Below are positions 36,134 through 57,770 of a stretch of DNA of 64,000 nt, piece by piece. Each line of letters begins with the position of its first letter. Position 1 is the stretch's first letter. The stretch is from Ancylostoma caninum (Eukaryota; Nematoda; Chromadorea; Rhabditida; Ancylostomatidae), in NCBI GenBank assembly GCA_037903475.1, contig JBAJFG010000362.1, positions 1,736,001 through 1,800,000 of the forward strand, read 5' to 3'. Both the position numbers and the translations under genes were made by a program. The notes beneath the pieces are model-generated. The model made no database searches. It was not told the DNA's origin and saw nothing but the letters and a program-made list of their open reading frames with translations.

Positions 36134-39100
36134 ATGTTTGGCCGTCTCAATGGGGTGGTGTTCGTGTTACTGGTTTTCTTGACATCCTTCCTTGGATCAA
36201 TATTTATGCTGTTTCCTTTGCTCCCATTCGCTTACTATGGAACGAAGTTTTGGCGAATCTGCGCTGACAGGCTCGTCGGCTACTGGCTTACTTTTCCAGC
36301 GGTTGGTTCTCTACTGGTTTGCTTACTTTCCTATTTTATAGAAATTTTAAGTGCAATTTGTTACAATTCTCCGATTACGACTCGCAACACTTTTTCTGTT
36401 TACGACATTTCTGTTTACGACACTGTTGATGTTGTTTTAATAGGGCATTAAGCCGTTGCCCTTCTCGTAAATCTCTCATTTCAGTCGCTCGTCGAATATG
36501 TGTTTGGCTCAAACTTTCATGTGACCGGTGATTTGATCTTACGTGACAAGCCTGCTTTAATTATAATGAACCACAGGACCAGGTAGGGACATTGCTGCAT
36601 TTCGTAGCGCTTGTTCCTGCTTTCCTTCCCGTCGTTGACGTGCTACCATCTCAGGCTAGATTGGCTGTTTTTATGGAATGCTTTGTACAAAATGGACCCA
36701 TTGCTTCTTACTACTGAGAAAATCTCTTTGAAGGTATTTTATGCATTTTGGCAGATCTTTGCTCCGTAGTTGCAATGAAAATCACAATTTTTCAGTTATT
36801 ATTTGAATTCTAGGCTCCTCTCAAACGTATCCCTGGTGCTGGTTGGGCTATGGGATGTGGAGCATTTCTGTTTCTCGAGCGAAACTTTGAATCTGACAAA
36901 TGCACGATTGCTTCTTCCGTAGAGTACTATAAAGAATCTGGCAATAACTACCAGGTACGTTAACTTTTTGCTGACACATTAACCTTTCCCATCTTCCATC
37001 TTTTCTCATGTTAAGTCAAATCCATTTACTCGATTTTGGGGATCTGTTATGAACCTCTATGCTTATATTTTTTTCTCGATCACTGCGACTATGCCACTTT
37101 GTCATTTCCTCTTTTGTTCTCCTGCTCTTACCAAATATTTACGCTGCCATAATTACGATACATCACACTAATCAAAGTGGAAGGTTTTTTTTTCAACAAA
37201 GAAATTCTCCGCGCTCTGCACATTTAATACGAGCGGTATTTATAGCGGTTTGCTTCTACACTTTAAAGCGCAAAAGGTTCATGTATTGCATCCTTATTTC
37301 CACCTATTTACACGTTCCCCCACGAACCGAAACACTTCCTTTTCTTATGCTCCTCCCTGAAACAAGTTCCTAGTAGTAAAGTGATTTTTCTGGCCTCACT
37401 CATACTTTTTAGCTGTTGTTATTCCCTGAGGGCACAGATCGTGGTGCCCGCGCTGCCGCTCAAAGTGATGCCTTTGCCAGAGAGAATGGCCTACCTCTAT
37501 ATGATTATGTGCTCCACCCAAGAACTACTGGTTTCAATTACCTCTTGGATGTCATGCGAAGATGTACGTCTAATTGTTCCTTGCATTCTACATAGTAGCT
37601 CTATACAGACTCACAAAGACTTTCATTTCCAGCAAATTATATTTCTTATGTGTACGACGTCACTGTCGCTTATGAAGACGTAATCGTGGATACAGAAATG
37701 CGCCTGTTGAAGGAGGGAGTCTTTCCGAAGGTAAAATTTCTTGTTTTAGTGCTCGTTTACATTTTTTCGAAAAGCGACACTGTGTGCCAACGCGGCTTGT
37801 TGTTCAGAATGTGCACTTTGACGTTAAAAAGTACGACATTAGTGACATTCCCACTGATCCTGAAAAGAGCGCTGATTGGCTCAAACAGCTGTGGCATACG
37901 AAGGAGCGAAGATTAAAAAAGTAAGTATTTGCAACTTTGTTTGTGTTTCTCTGTATATCTTTAGTATTAACGTGGTTTAGATTCTACGAAGCTGAATCTC
38001 ATAAGCGACGCTTGGATCCAAGCGGAGAAGGTTATATGTGGCCGGTAGGTCCTTGCTGTTTGTGATAATTTCGTTGGATTGATGTTTGGTGTTACGGAAA
38101 AGTGGAATTTTGTGTTCCTCAATTGAGCTAGGGCTTCTTTTACTCCTGTTCCTTAGGGCTAGTTTTCATTATTGTAATGCAGACTAGAATAATCGATGCC
38201 AATATACTGGATTAGTTCGTAATAGTGTAAGGATAAGGAAGCAATTTGCTGCAGTTTTAGAACTAATCTGCATTTCTGCGCTATATTTTCACTTTTATCT
38301 GGATTTATCTAAGTTGTACGACAGAAATACATTTTTTGTACGACAAAAGTACATTTTAATTAGCAGAAATGATGAAAATACAAATTAGACCAGTAAAATA
38401 GAGAAAATTACTCTAAAACTCAACGACTGACGCTCAGGCTACACTTAGCTGTATTCATCTTGCTCAGGAGCGAAAAAATTATGGCATATTCTGCTTCACT
38501 GTGTCCTGTCTGCCTCCACTAGCCAGCATTCCAACTAATTCGTCGGAATGTTAGAATTTTTGCAAGAGACGAGAAATTACGATAAGCGCCTGTTTATGGC
38601 ATAGTCCGGTTCTTTCAAGATTGATTGGTGCATCTGCTCGTTCAACAAACATGCGCGCAGCAGAGCTTTGCATGAGTGTTACTCTTAAAAAGGGTTATAA
38701 CGCAGGGACTAAGATGTTCTCTTTAATTCTTATTGTGATTTGAATGAGTGTAATACTGTGGCCAGCAGTTCTTTTCATATTGCTTCTCCTTGCGCTGGAA
38801 TTGTCAAGGCGTAACATTCCTCACTCAAAAGCGGTTTATTTCTTTTACGCTTACGAACCATGGTTGAGAGTTTGAGTGTTGTGCTCGCTGCTAGAAAGAC
38901 GTGTATCGCCGTGCACTAAACCTTCTTTCCTATATGCTATTTGATTGCAAACACGGGAGGTGGCAAACGTGGCGTCATTGCCGTTTTGCATGGGATTCTC
39001 ATCTAATATTACGTTTGTTGCGCCGTAGGTATTCAATATGTGGCGACGCATGTTGCCACAGCGGCCTTTTTTCATTCAGCGTTGGTGCAAAATTTGGAGT

Positions 39101-40785
39101 TGAATGCCTTAATTTTTTTTGTGTTGTGTTTGCACTTTTAAGACAACTTTTTCTTGAAGAAAGAAGAAAGTGAAGAAACGTTAGATGTGCCTTGTTTTAG
39201 TGGTACCCCATAGCGAAATAGTTCGAAAGTCACAAGAATCAAACACATCCCAAAGTATTTATTGAGTAGCTGCAGCGCCTGTAATGTCGTAAGTTGGCAC
39301 GACGAAGGGAAAGGTAGCGGTAACAGAGGGCGATGCGAATACTGATAAGCAGACCAAAAGGACGAAGGAAAGTGAAAGGAGGCTGGCCTTGAGATCACCC
39401 GTTCGCCCGCTGTTTGCACGATCTTTGCACCGCAGACATATTGAACCTCAAGATTGCCTTACATGAGAATCTGACACCTACCCTTTTGAACGAGAACCTG
39501 TTGTTTTATAGTCCGTACTGCACATTTTGTTCAAGGCGAAACCTAAATTGGGCCACCTTTGACCACCAGGGTTGTGGCACTATTACTTCTACATTCTTCT
39601 TCTTTCCGGTAATCAAACAGCTTCACTCACACGCCCATAAACCCTGAGATGTGTACGCTTGTTCAAATTTACTGCCTTTGCAGACCCTTATCTTTCCCTC
39701 TTGATCGTTTTCTCTGCATTGTCAAAGAAGTGTATGCATTGCATTCTTTTTTATTCTATACATGTGCAATGTTTTACTGTTGATCCCACCTACCACACGG
39801 TTCATTTCACCTACAGTCTGTCCGAAATGACGAGTCCGCCCACGCACTCGGGGATTCAGAAGCGGCGCGGAGGGGACGTATGCTTTTAGCTGCCATATTA
39901 TCCACGTTAAAGCCAAATCATTGGTCGATACCATAAAGGCAACGATGAAACGTGATACACACGTTAGAGATGATGACGTGGAGTGCTGGTAAGCGTGGCC
40001 GCCTCTCGATCCCTGCATGCGTGGGCGGACTCGTCGTTTCGGACAGACTGTAGATGATTGCTGGAGATAAATTAGAGAAAGAAAGAATGTGATGAGATCG
40101 TGATAATTAGAGAGGCCCATAAGAAAGGAAGACAGTAGGCGCAATATCTTGAAAATCTTTGCTTTCGAAATAAGTTTTACCTGTGCTTAGGTAATGGGAT
40201 AATTGCCCAGAGACAGTTTCTCATTTTCATATTCAGTGACAGCGGTCATTCCTTATTATCTTGTACAATACATCGGAATTACATGGTTCTCTCGAACCCC
40301 CCCCCCCCTACATTCTGGTCGTTTTGATCCCCGCGTCCTTCTGCAAGGCCAGCTCTATTTCTACTATCTTTATGTTGATTCATCCCAAAGATTTATTCGT
40401 TTTCAAAACATTTTGCTGTCGATTATTGAACAATTTTCTTTCTGGAAACTAGTTATCGCGAATGTTAAATATGTCGGTTCGTTTTAGTGGGTGGTCGTAT
40501 GATATGTTTCCTGCTAAAGTGTTTTTTCTATCATCGTTGTAAACTGTATACCACTGACATTTGCATCGTTTTCAGGTGAAAACACAAGGATTCGGCTATT
40601 ATATAGCGTTTGGCTTCTGGTTTATGGTGACGGTCATGTGGCTACACTCGATTTATTCCTATTTCATAATTCGTTTATATGTTTTAGCTGTTTCCCTTTT
40701 CTTCATGTATATACTACGTAGATATAATGGAATAGAATTTTTAGTGATGAAATGGTTTAGAGCCAGTAATAAGCAGTCGATTTAG
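36134..40785 (+). CDS. LCLAT1/ACL-8-9-10-type lysophospholipid acyltransferase, copy A
   Basis: Nine exons give 373 aa: 36134-36301, 36485-36582, 36655-36733, 36814-36954, 37413-37563, 37633-37730, 37808-37920, 37981-38044, 40576-40785. All glycerolipid acyltransferase blocks are present: NHRTRLDWLFLW (85-96, the catalytic H-x4-D), GAFLFLERNFESDK (block II), LLFPEGTDR (164-172, block III) and VLHPRTTGF (195-203, block IV). An N-terminal membrane segment (VVFVLLVFLTSFLGSIFML) and a C-terminal hydrophobic pair give the ER topology expected. Human LCLAT1 remodels cardiolipin and phosphatidylinositol; C. elegans ACL-8/9/10 set the sn-1 chain of phosphatidylinositol. Exact substrate is inferred. 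The start is the ATG after an in-frame stop at 36107. Intron 8 (2.5 kb) contains a MITE. A paralogue follows 3.1 kb downstream. Confidence 0.92.
39812..40052. mobile_element. 241-bp TA-flanked MITE in intron 8 of acyltransferase copy A
   Basis: The terminal inverted repeats are 33 bp (starting CAGTCTGTCCGAAATGACGA at 39814) and match their partner (40018-40050) with one mismatch. A TA dinucleotide lies on each side, as for Tc1/mariner-type insertions. The interior is short and non-coding. The similarity of arms continues weakly inward. It is wholly intronic and should be spliced out. Confidence 0.8.
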
Positions 40786-41780
40786 AGTTTTTATGAACGA
40801 GCTTTCCATCATTCTCCTGTTTCTACTTTTGTTTTTTGTTCTTTTGTGTTCGCTGTAGTTGCCGTCTCAGCGGTTGTTTCGTCAGTCTTTCTGTCGTCGA
40901 AAGGTTTTCAGTTCTATTCAGAGTTTAGCGGTGACCTTGTTGCTTGTTTTATATCAGTAACTTGTAGTTAGCATTGAATAGTAGTGTTGTTGATGACGCT
41001 TATCGGAGGAATTTGTTTAGATTTTTTTTAGCACCCTTCTCTTTCGTGAAAACGGTTCCCGTCATAACAAACCAGTGGAGCTAGCCCCCTTCTGATCTTC
41101 ATCTCTCAGCTGGTTGTGATCCTCACTAATGCTGAACTAGTCATGTATTAAAGCGATTCAAGTACTAGATGTTTGTATCTGTGTTAGTTTTTTCCCTCTC
41201 AAGTGTGAATATAAACGTGTTTGCTGGTTCCGATGTTTCGATCGCTTCGGTTTTGTCCTCAACATTTCTGCGCAGTTTTTCGCTCACACATTTAATGGAT
41301 GGTATTCTATTGTAGTGTAGAACGTAAAATGTGCTTACAATTAATGTGCGTGGCTGTTGCCTTCTTCTGAAGTTCGGTTTTCATTTGCACGTATTAGTTT
41401 GCACATAGAAGCACGTCTTAGTTGCGTTTTTTTTCCTCGCGATTTCAAATAGTTGCACCATGGGAATGTTGCTCTTTGTCGTTTTCATCGACATTCATCT
41501 CACATAACCATAGCCATTTTATTTGATTTATTCTGGAATATATGTATGGTTCATTCAGGCAGAAGGGTTACAGAATGATACGCAGTCTCTTTCAATCAAT
41601 ATCAAACATGTTTGATGCTGCTTGATCAGCATGCCTGCTTGATGAAAAAATAAAAAACATAATTATTTGCGTCAGTTTGCTTAGGATTAAAAAAACTAGT
41701 CTACAGAACCAGTTCTTGAATGAAAGTTGCAGAACAAATTACTATTACTATCATATTATTACTATCATTCAAAATAATTG

Positions 41781-42220
41781 AGTAGAGACTATTTCTACAG
41801 TGGACGGCAATGGCGGTGGCCCATCTGCGGCCTCGAAAAAGACGACGCGCAACCGCACCGCGCGCGCTGGGATCGGTGTCGTCTGCCGTCGGAAGGCTAT
41901 TTCTAAGCTTTTTTCTTCCCGATCTGATCGAAAATCCTTGAAATCGGGTAGATGAGCTGCTAGAAATAGCATAACAGCAGCAGAAAACATCGGTTACGGC
42001 ACACGCAGCGCGGTTGCGCGACGTCCTTCTCGAGGCTGCAAATGGGCCACCACCTTTGCCGTCCACTGTATGTATATATCTATTCCAAACTCTTCCTTAA
42101 CGCAGTGTTCGAAAGACCGCAGCGTTTCGGGACTAGATGGAGCGATGAGACACCGATGAGAGCTGCCAGCCTTGGCATTTGCCAAGGAGCCGAATTAAAT
42201 ATGTAGAAATAGTCTCTACT
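41781..42220. mobile_element. older inverted-repeat element carrying an inserted MITE
   Basis: AGTAGAGACTATTTCTA (41781-41797) is inverted exactly at 42204-42220. The TA-flanked MITE at 41796-42070 begins precisely at the TA that ends the left outer arm. Removing it would leave a roughly 165-bp outer element. This indicates a TA-targeting insertion into an existing inverted-repeat element. Confidence 0.55.
41796..42070. mobile_element. 275-bp TA-flanked MITE with about 70-bp arms
   Basis: The left end, TACAGTGGACGGCAATGGCG, and the right end, ending TTGCCGTCCACTGTA, are inverse complements over roughly 70 bp (41796-41864 and about 42000-42070), with scattered mismatches. TA at both edges fits a Tc1/mariner-type target. 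The arms are GC-rich and create accidental Arg-rich minus-strand frames. Confidence 0.75.
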
Positions 42221-42282
42221 AAATAATTGCCCGTAAGATGCTGCATCTCAAGATTATATTCTTTTGTTGGTGGGTCAAGAAT

Positions 42283-42549
42283 GCAGGGCGAAAATGAGAA
42301 CGGTGATATGAATGAGTTGTGTCGATGCGCAGACGGTCAGAGTGTCACGTTCAGTGTGATGCGAGCGTGTGCGTGCCGCGGCCTAATACAAAGGACTCCA
42401 TTGATCGCAGCTCGCTTATACGCGCCCCACTACCTGTTTGGACAGGTTACAGTGGAAGCAGGACGAAAATGAGAGCGGTGATATCAATAAATTGTGTCGA
42501 TGCGCATACGGTCAGAGTGTCACGTTCAGTGCGGTGCGTGCCGCGGCCT
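42283..42549. repeat. two-copy direct repeat, about 100-bp units
   Basis: The units at 42283-42384 and 42458-42549 share long identical stretches, for example GTGTCGATGCGCA and CGGTCAGAGTGTCACGTTCA. The second lacks about 10 bp. They are spaced 175 bp apart. No coding function is apparent. Confidence 0.7.
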
Positions 42550-43888
42550 TGCTGTGTAGTCGGCAGAAGGAGCCGCGAAGAACATCCATTGTGTGCTTAT
42601 GACAACAGACGCACTTGAGTCTATCCATGTTTTAATTCGGTAGCGATTACCTCGTCAACCAGTCTTATTAACTGGATCTTGTCGGTAGACATTGAGAATT
42701 CCAGAATTGATTGAAATAAGTGACTGGAGTTAATAGCAGAGTGATTGCGAGGTTTTCTCGGATGAAAGGGACTCGAAATTTATTGGAAGTTGGAATTCTA
42801 AATGAACTTCAGCGCTTGCGACAAAGAATAATATGTAAACTGGGATAGTTGGACTTGAATTAGGCGATTGTCATGTTCTTTCTCGTTCCGTTTCCGGCTG
42901 AAAGTTTGACGTGGGATTTTGTGTGTGTAATTCATGAGACTCAGTAAACTCCATGCATCTCGTCTATGTTTGTTTTCTCGAAAAGCTATTCTTCTTCCAT
43001 TTAATTAGCCAGTGTATCCGCCGCAACGCAGTTCTTACATTAGAGTTTTTTTATGCTTTTTTTGTACAGGTACTAAAAATGCTCAAATTTCTTGGCTTGT
43101 TCTTCTCATACTTTTTTGTTTTTTTTTTCACTTCGAACAAGAAACTATACTCGAAGGCAGTACCCAGGGGAAGTTCTGTGTGGGTCATTAACGGAGTGAA
43201 AGAGGGAATCACATTCTCGAATAAAACGCAGAGAATATTCACCTGCCTACAGATAAACTGTGTCGGAAGGATCCATGACCACACATTGGGTCCACCCAAC
43301 GACGCGCCTGTTTACAGGCGACCACTTTTCACTTAGTTCGCAACGTATAAGTATTGGCTCTTCTTTCGTGGCGAGAGCCAATGATGTTCGCACGGGTACA
43401 TTTGTCACCCACTAGAAGCTACGCTTCCATGTCAAGGGTACCGCGTGTTTCGTGAAATTTCAGCGTTGAATGTTGAGCTGTACGTTTTATATTGCCCAGA
43501 AACACGGCGAAATTTCAACCACGACGATTTCTGTGGGTGCTGCATACGGGAGATTACTTCAATGTTGTTCGAGTGACATATCCATTACTAAATTTTGCTT
43601 TAAAAATTGTAACCTTGACTATATTGATACATTTTGTTTAACTTTTCAAATTGCTTCGTGAGTCATGCAATAAATCATGGAATGATTTCGTCATCAACAG
43701 TGCTTTTTATGTCCCAACGGATGCTGATTCACAATATTCTCGATGAAAACATCAATTGCTGCTTCCTTTTTCAACTACCATAAGATAACAAGATGCATGA
43801 ATAGTATTTGAAACGTGTTGTGCAGTGGGAGTATACGTACCATGCATGACACACTCTAACTATGTTCACTAATCAGTTTTGTTGCAGG

Positions 43889-52984
<9,096 letters not shown>

Positions 52985-55081
52985 ATCAATAGTGTGACCT
53001 CAATAGTCTGTGGTTATTTCTAGGCAGTAATACTGATATAGAGTTGTTTTATGTGACTGTTCAAACTGAGCGCCATATAGCATAATATGAGATGTTTTAC
53101 GTGATGAAAAAGAAATTCGTTCGCCATATATGCATACATTCACGCAGTATGGGCTTTCATACTCTTGTTTGGTCCCTGATTTTGAGTTCCTCGTGAGATT
53201 TGGGTTGTCATTCCTAGGTTTTGTTGTTTGAAGATTTCTTCTGGAGATCCAGAGCAGTTATTTGAAGCTATTGTGTTGTAATCTGAACAGAGATCGCTGG
53301 CCATAGTTTACGGTGCCATGAATTTCGCCCTCCGGAAGATTTTTGACGTAGTTATATATTTCTTTTGGTGCTCATCCATTTTTTACTGGGTGTAGGGAAC
53401 CATATTCTTATGAAAGGAGGCGTGGCGGCGCTCAAAATTTGATGGAAACGTCAGCGATTTCTTTGATGTGCCATTGGTTTGATCCAACCTTGTTTCAGCC
53501 ACAGAAATGAATTGTTTTTGTTATTCACTTGGTTGTATGAATTCGTTCGTTTCTTCTCGGTTATGCATAAACCATGAAAGTTATGTCATCTACGTCATTA
53601 AACTGTTTCGTATTTTTCTCTGCTATTTTCTTTGTTTGATTTCTTCTCTACTACTTAATGGGTTACTTGATAAATGCTGAAAACTTCGCTGGTCCGGTCC
53701 CGCACGCACGCGCCGCACTTCGCGTGTGTTGGCTCTCTGATTGTCTGCGCATCCACACATTCCATGTTATCACTCTTCCTGCTGTCTTTCGTTCCCGCGG
53801 TGTGGCTAGTGTGAGCGGGTCTAGCATATATTTCTGGTGAGCGCCTGGGGAGTAAAATCTATTCGGTCATTAACTCATAAAAAACTATTTCGTTCGTAAA
53901 AATGCGAGTGACGTAGTGGTCGAACGAATGGATGATTTATACCAAGTTAAAGATAACCAACGGATAATTTTAACCCCCCCCCCCTTCTTTTCTAACCCTG
54001 ATCGAATCTGATCACTCCCCCCAATGCTGGAGTTACTCAGGCGACACCACTGACTGTGCGCCTCAATTAGCCGCTACGATTCATTGCCAGTTTGCCATCT
54101 GGACGGAATGACATTTGTCTGTTGGTGACTTCTTTCTCACCTCAGAAAGGGCACATACGGTTACGACTTTACGAGCAGGCAAAAAACACCATATGTCGGC
54201 AAGCGACGCTTCGTAGTGACAAATTATCTGGGTAAAGCAGACAAAGGCAGTTGAGACGACGCGGGCCATTGCTTTTACGAATTGAAGGACAGTGGGAGTA
54301 CACGTAGTAGAATACGTTGTCACAGGATCTGCTACAGGTTAGAGGGTTAGGAAGCGGCGTATGTGTCGCCGATTTGTAGAAGGGGTAGAACTATTTCTTA
54401 GTAGGCCAAACTGAGAAAAATCATCTATTTCTGGCAAAATGGAGGCTAGCGCGTGCGTGCACATGTGTGCGTTACGCTTTGTTTAGGGTGTGCAGCGTTA
54501 GGCACGAAATGGGGGCGTGGCCGACCTCTGCGACTGGCTGGTTGGGTGAATTAACCAATCTTGGAGCTTCGCTGCTCATCCTTCCCCAGATGTAACGCTT
54601 CGCACTTCCCTGTTTACTTGGGGCAATCCCAAGAGTCGAGAAATACGTAATATATATTGTATTAGACATTAAATTATGTGTAATGCATAGTACATGATAC
54701 ATTATACATATTATAATGCTTCATATTATATATTTTATTATATCTGACACATCTCGTGCATTTCATATGTATATTATACACTATATGCACTATCTGGAAT
54801 CTAGTAAATAAATAAATAATATACCATGTATTATATATTATATTATGTACTATTTACAATGAATTGTATATTATATGTTGAATATTACATATTATACACT
54901 AAACATTATATATTGCACCATATGTCCGACGTTTTTGCTTCCCCCATATTTGAAGCTCTACCAAAATTAAGGCAGCATCCTCTACTCCTCATCATTCACA
55001 CTTTTTCCCATCGCTGCGATCTGTCTTCGCGTTTTTTGCACTTGTTACACCGACTACGACAACAGCAGCGAATTAGGTTTT
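52985..55081. other. gene-free stretch downstream of acyltransferase copy B
   Basis: No gene is recognised. A 36-bp segment at 53729-53764 (TTGGCTCTCTGATTGTCTGC, then GCATCC and CACATT) recurs with few changes at 61753-61785. A C11 tract lies at 53974-53984. Confidence 0.4.
54645..54925. repeat. AT-rich degenerate TATA-type repeat
   Basis: Nearly pure A+T sequence is built from variants of CATATTATA, ATTATATATT and TATACAT, including short palindromes. It is low-complexity with no coding content. Confidence 0.7.
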
Positions 55082-55402
55082 TCACGCGGGCAGCTGTCTC
55101 ATTGTGCCGGTTGCTGGCGCTGAGGTAAAAAATGGCTTTTTTCGAGCAACGTTGCACAAATCTGTCACGGTGTGAATAATGTGGTGTCGTGCATCTAAGC
55201 AGAAAAAAGCTAGCTTTGCTGCAAATACACTAGCAAAGAACAAAAGTGCGCTAATCATCCATGTATTATAGAAGAATAAATGGATCCTAGCATCATCAAG
55301 AGCTGCTTTTTTTGGTAGGACATATTCTACCTCATTTACTATATACAGCGTGTCGTTGAGATCCCAATTATATAAAATTTTTTGGAAAGAACGATGAGAC
55401 AT
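55082..55402 (-). CDS. hypothetical 106-aa protein with one membrane segment
   Basis: The frame runs from ATG at 55402 to TGA at 55082-55084. It has a charged N-terminal part (MSHRSFQKILYNWDLNDTLY), then a strong hydrophobic stretch (TWMISALLFFASVFAAKLAF), then a basic C-terminus ending GTMRQLPA. Composition is natural rather than low-complexity, and the sequence just beside it is not open. The family is not recognised. It could be a small intronless gene, a single exon, or chance. No splice partner was found. Confidence 0.3.
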   Translation of the reverse strand: MSHRSFQKILYNWDLNDTLYIVNEVEYVLPKKAALDDARIHLFFYNTWMISALLFFASVFAAKLAFFCLDARHHIIHTVTDLCNVARKKPFFTSAPATGTMRQLPA

Positions 55403-56125
55403 TCTCCTTGAAGAACCCTTTATCAAGTCCTACCAGTCCTTTCTCCGGGTACTGCTATGAAAACGTTAGTAAGCGTCAGAAATAGTCATTGCTAGGAGAA
55501 CAGGTTCCCATTACTCATACCTGTGTGGAGTTTTGCTTCCACACTTTTTCCGTCCCTGTTGCTTGAAATTCCTCAAGGATGAGACATGTGAATAGGATAA
55601 GAAGTTCGTTTTGTGCTCATTAGTGTTGTTTTCTCTTTACAACGTTCTACCAATCACTCAACAGTCACCCTGCAAATGAGTGTAATGGAAAATTTTCACG
55701 TAAAAAAATCTGGTGCCGAAGAAAACGCATCGCATGCAAATTGCACGGTTCTAAATAACTGCACGATTTTCGTGAACTGCACGAGTCTTGACCAAGTGCG
55801 GTCCAAACTTGCGTGAAGGGCTCACGAGAAGCTGACCATGGTCTTAAAGCGATAGCGGATTCATGGCAGCGTGATAACTTTGCTTTGTCCAGTACTCGCC
55901 AGGATCCTGTCGAAAGCTTTTTTTTTCGTAGTCTACGATGACCGCACTAGAGAGGGGAAAGAAGGGGGGGGGGGAGGGTGAGGGGGTGGTACTCCACACT
56001 CCTCTCAATGCGACTGTCCGGTTGATGTCCATGCAAGGAGAAGTTTGCCGAGAAGACCTTTGCTGATTATATGCTTTTTATGCTGTTCTATTTCGAGATT
56101 CTTCGGTGGTACTCGTTTATTAGCG

Positions 56126-56161
56126 GCCTGACGTTTCGACTTAGACGTCTTTTTCGGAGGC
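56126..56161 (-). ncRNA. decayed hammerhead ribozyme (Penelope-type)
   Basis: Read on the minus strand: stem I GCCT (56161-56158), core CCGAAAA with C replacing U at position 4 and A replacing G at position 8, stem II GAC/GTC around GTCTAA, GAA, stem III ACGT, cleavage-site C (56130), stem I AGGC (56129-56126). The order and spacing equal those at 34630-34666, and stem II differs in a pairing-preserving way. AATAAA follows within about 10 nt, as in the first copy. No Penelope-like protein frame is nearby, so this is a solo 3' end or terminal repeat. Confidence 0.6.
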
Positions 56162-56315
56162 GTGAAAGTGGTGTGAAGCTCACTTATGTGTTCCTGGCCA
56201 CCAAACATTGCTCCATCCTTTAGCTAGTGCAACATCATTCTGGGCCAACTAAGCAGACCCATAGACTTACCACCGCTTTGAACTTCACCATTCTTGCGGA
56301 TGTTGGGTCTAGAGC

Positions 56316-56415
56316 GTTATACCTGGAGTGGTCGGCGTTCACAGGCCCTGTAATTGGCCAATTGGATAAACTGACCAGTCGTGGAGTTTGGCCGCACCGA
56401 CTTTCCTGGTATAAC
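56316..56415. mobile_element. 100-bp MITE, copy 2 of the GTTATACC family
   Basis: It starts GTTATACCTGGAGTGG and ends TTTCCTGGTATAAC. It is the partner of 21443-21541, sharing the terminal repeats, the ATTGG.CAATT block and GACCAGTCGT. The flanking GC on both sides (AGC before, GCGCC after) may belong to slightly longer ends. Confidence 0.65.
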
Positions 56416-57770
56416 GCGCCACACCCTTCTTGCGGATGTCCGCACCGGTCGGACAGGCTTCTACTAATTGATGATTTGAAATCACTCAAGAATCACGGAA
56501 ACGAACATGAGCTGAGGTACAGTCCTTCTTTAGCACCAAAAATTTACGTTGATATTTTCACAGTTATTCTGTACCCTTACACCCTGACCTTAGCAAAAAA
56601 AATCGTTAGCAAACGTTTTAGACGGCAGCAAAGGCGCTTGGGGTGTGGAATTGGCGACATGGCCTAGAGATGAAGTTTGCATCATGGCTTCCATATCCTC
56701 AATGACAATTCTGAGTGCCTGGAATTCCTCCATTTTCCGCATATGAACTTAAAAGCGAGCGAATAGAGTCGCTGCTTTTAGTGCCTCAATGAAAGTCGGC
56801 ATTCTTAGAAGTTTTAATTGCCACCGATGAAATGAACTTATAGGGTAGGTGTGGTATGTTGTAAATCCGATTGTTAAAGTTTATTGTGCTTCTTCGAAAT
56901 ACGCTATCAAGTTCATAAAAATGGCCTTTTATTTTTAGTCTTGCTAGAGCATATTACTAAATTTGGTCGTCGGCTACGCTTTCGAAAGTGTCGTGCGTTG
57001 GCCCAGTGACATAAATTAGATAGGATTGCGTCCACATGGTTTGTCTACTGTTTTCACGTAGCCTTACTTAGTGTTTACTCTTACTTCTGATATGACCCCT
57101 TGGATTTACTGCTCTGTGGGATTTCTAGAAATATTTCATCTTACGAACCTCGCTCATTCAAAATAAGGAGTGAGGAAGCAGATAACGGATGGTAAACCGT
57201 CACACTATATATTATTATCGGTCGTGATGTATGACGCTCTTACTGCAATCGCAGCCAATCACTAAAACTCGTCCACAAGCAAGCTTTCATCGTGGCACTT
57301 TCTTTTGCGTCCGTCTGACGCACGCACGCATGTGGCAGAAATTGCTCGCACACTGTAGTTACCATAAATCTATTCGACATTTATTCTAAGCAAATTCGTA
57401 AGCTGAGTTTCAGAATAAGGCCTCCCCATCTTTCTACGTAGCCGCGTACATGACGCACGCACGCATCGTGTATGGATTGCCGTTATAATTTTACACTAAT
57501 CAGTTTGAACAAACTTATTTTGGGATTATTTGTACCAGAGTATGGAACTGAAAGGCAGTAATAACGTCTAGAGAGACTCATAGTCAAATAAGGAGTTAGT
57601 CATCTAATCCTATTCTTGAAATGTAGTTGCACGCATGTCTATCGCACGCTTTCTGTAAAAACTTCCTCAATACATGCGCTTTTTAGCAGAATTTGTGCTT
57701 TATTTCACCCTCTGGGCGCAGATATATCATTGATAGGATAGATAACCTCATACCCAGCAGGAAGATGTAT

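Larger units (their letters stand above)
40786..43888. other. spacer between the two acyltransferase copies
   Basis: No gene is recognised. The spacer includes the 3' flank of copy A (an AATAAA occurs at about 41645-41652, possibly too distant to be its poly(A) signal), a nested MITE pair at 41.8-42.2 kb and a two-copy direct repeat at 42.3-42.5 kb. A 127-residue frame at 42953-43336 is Phe-rich at first and has no family resemblance. The distance is far larger than a nematode operon gap. Confidence 0.4.

Noticed and set aside
41701..42066. 121-aa Arg/Ser-rich minus-strand ORF
   Set aside because: It lies across the arms of the 275-bp MITE, so the frame is a product of the GC-rich inverted repeat.
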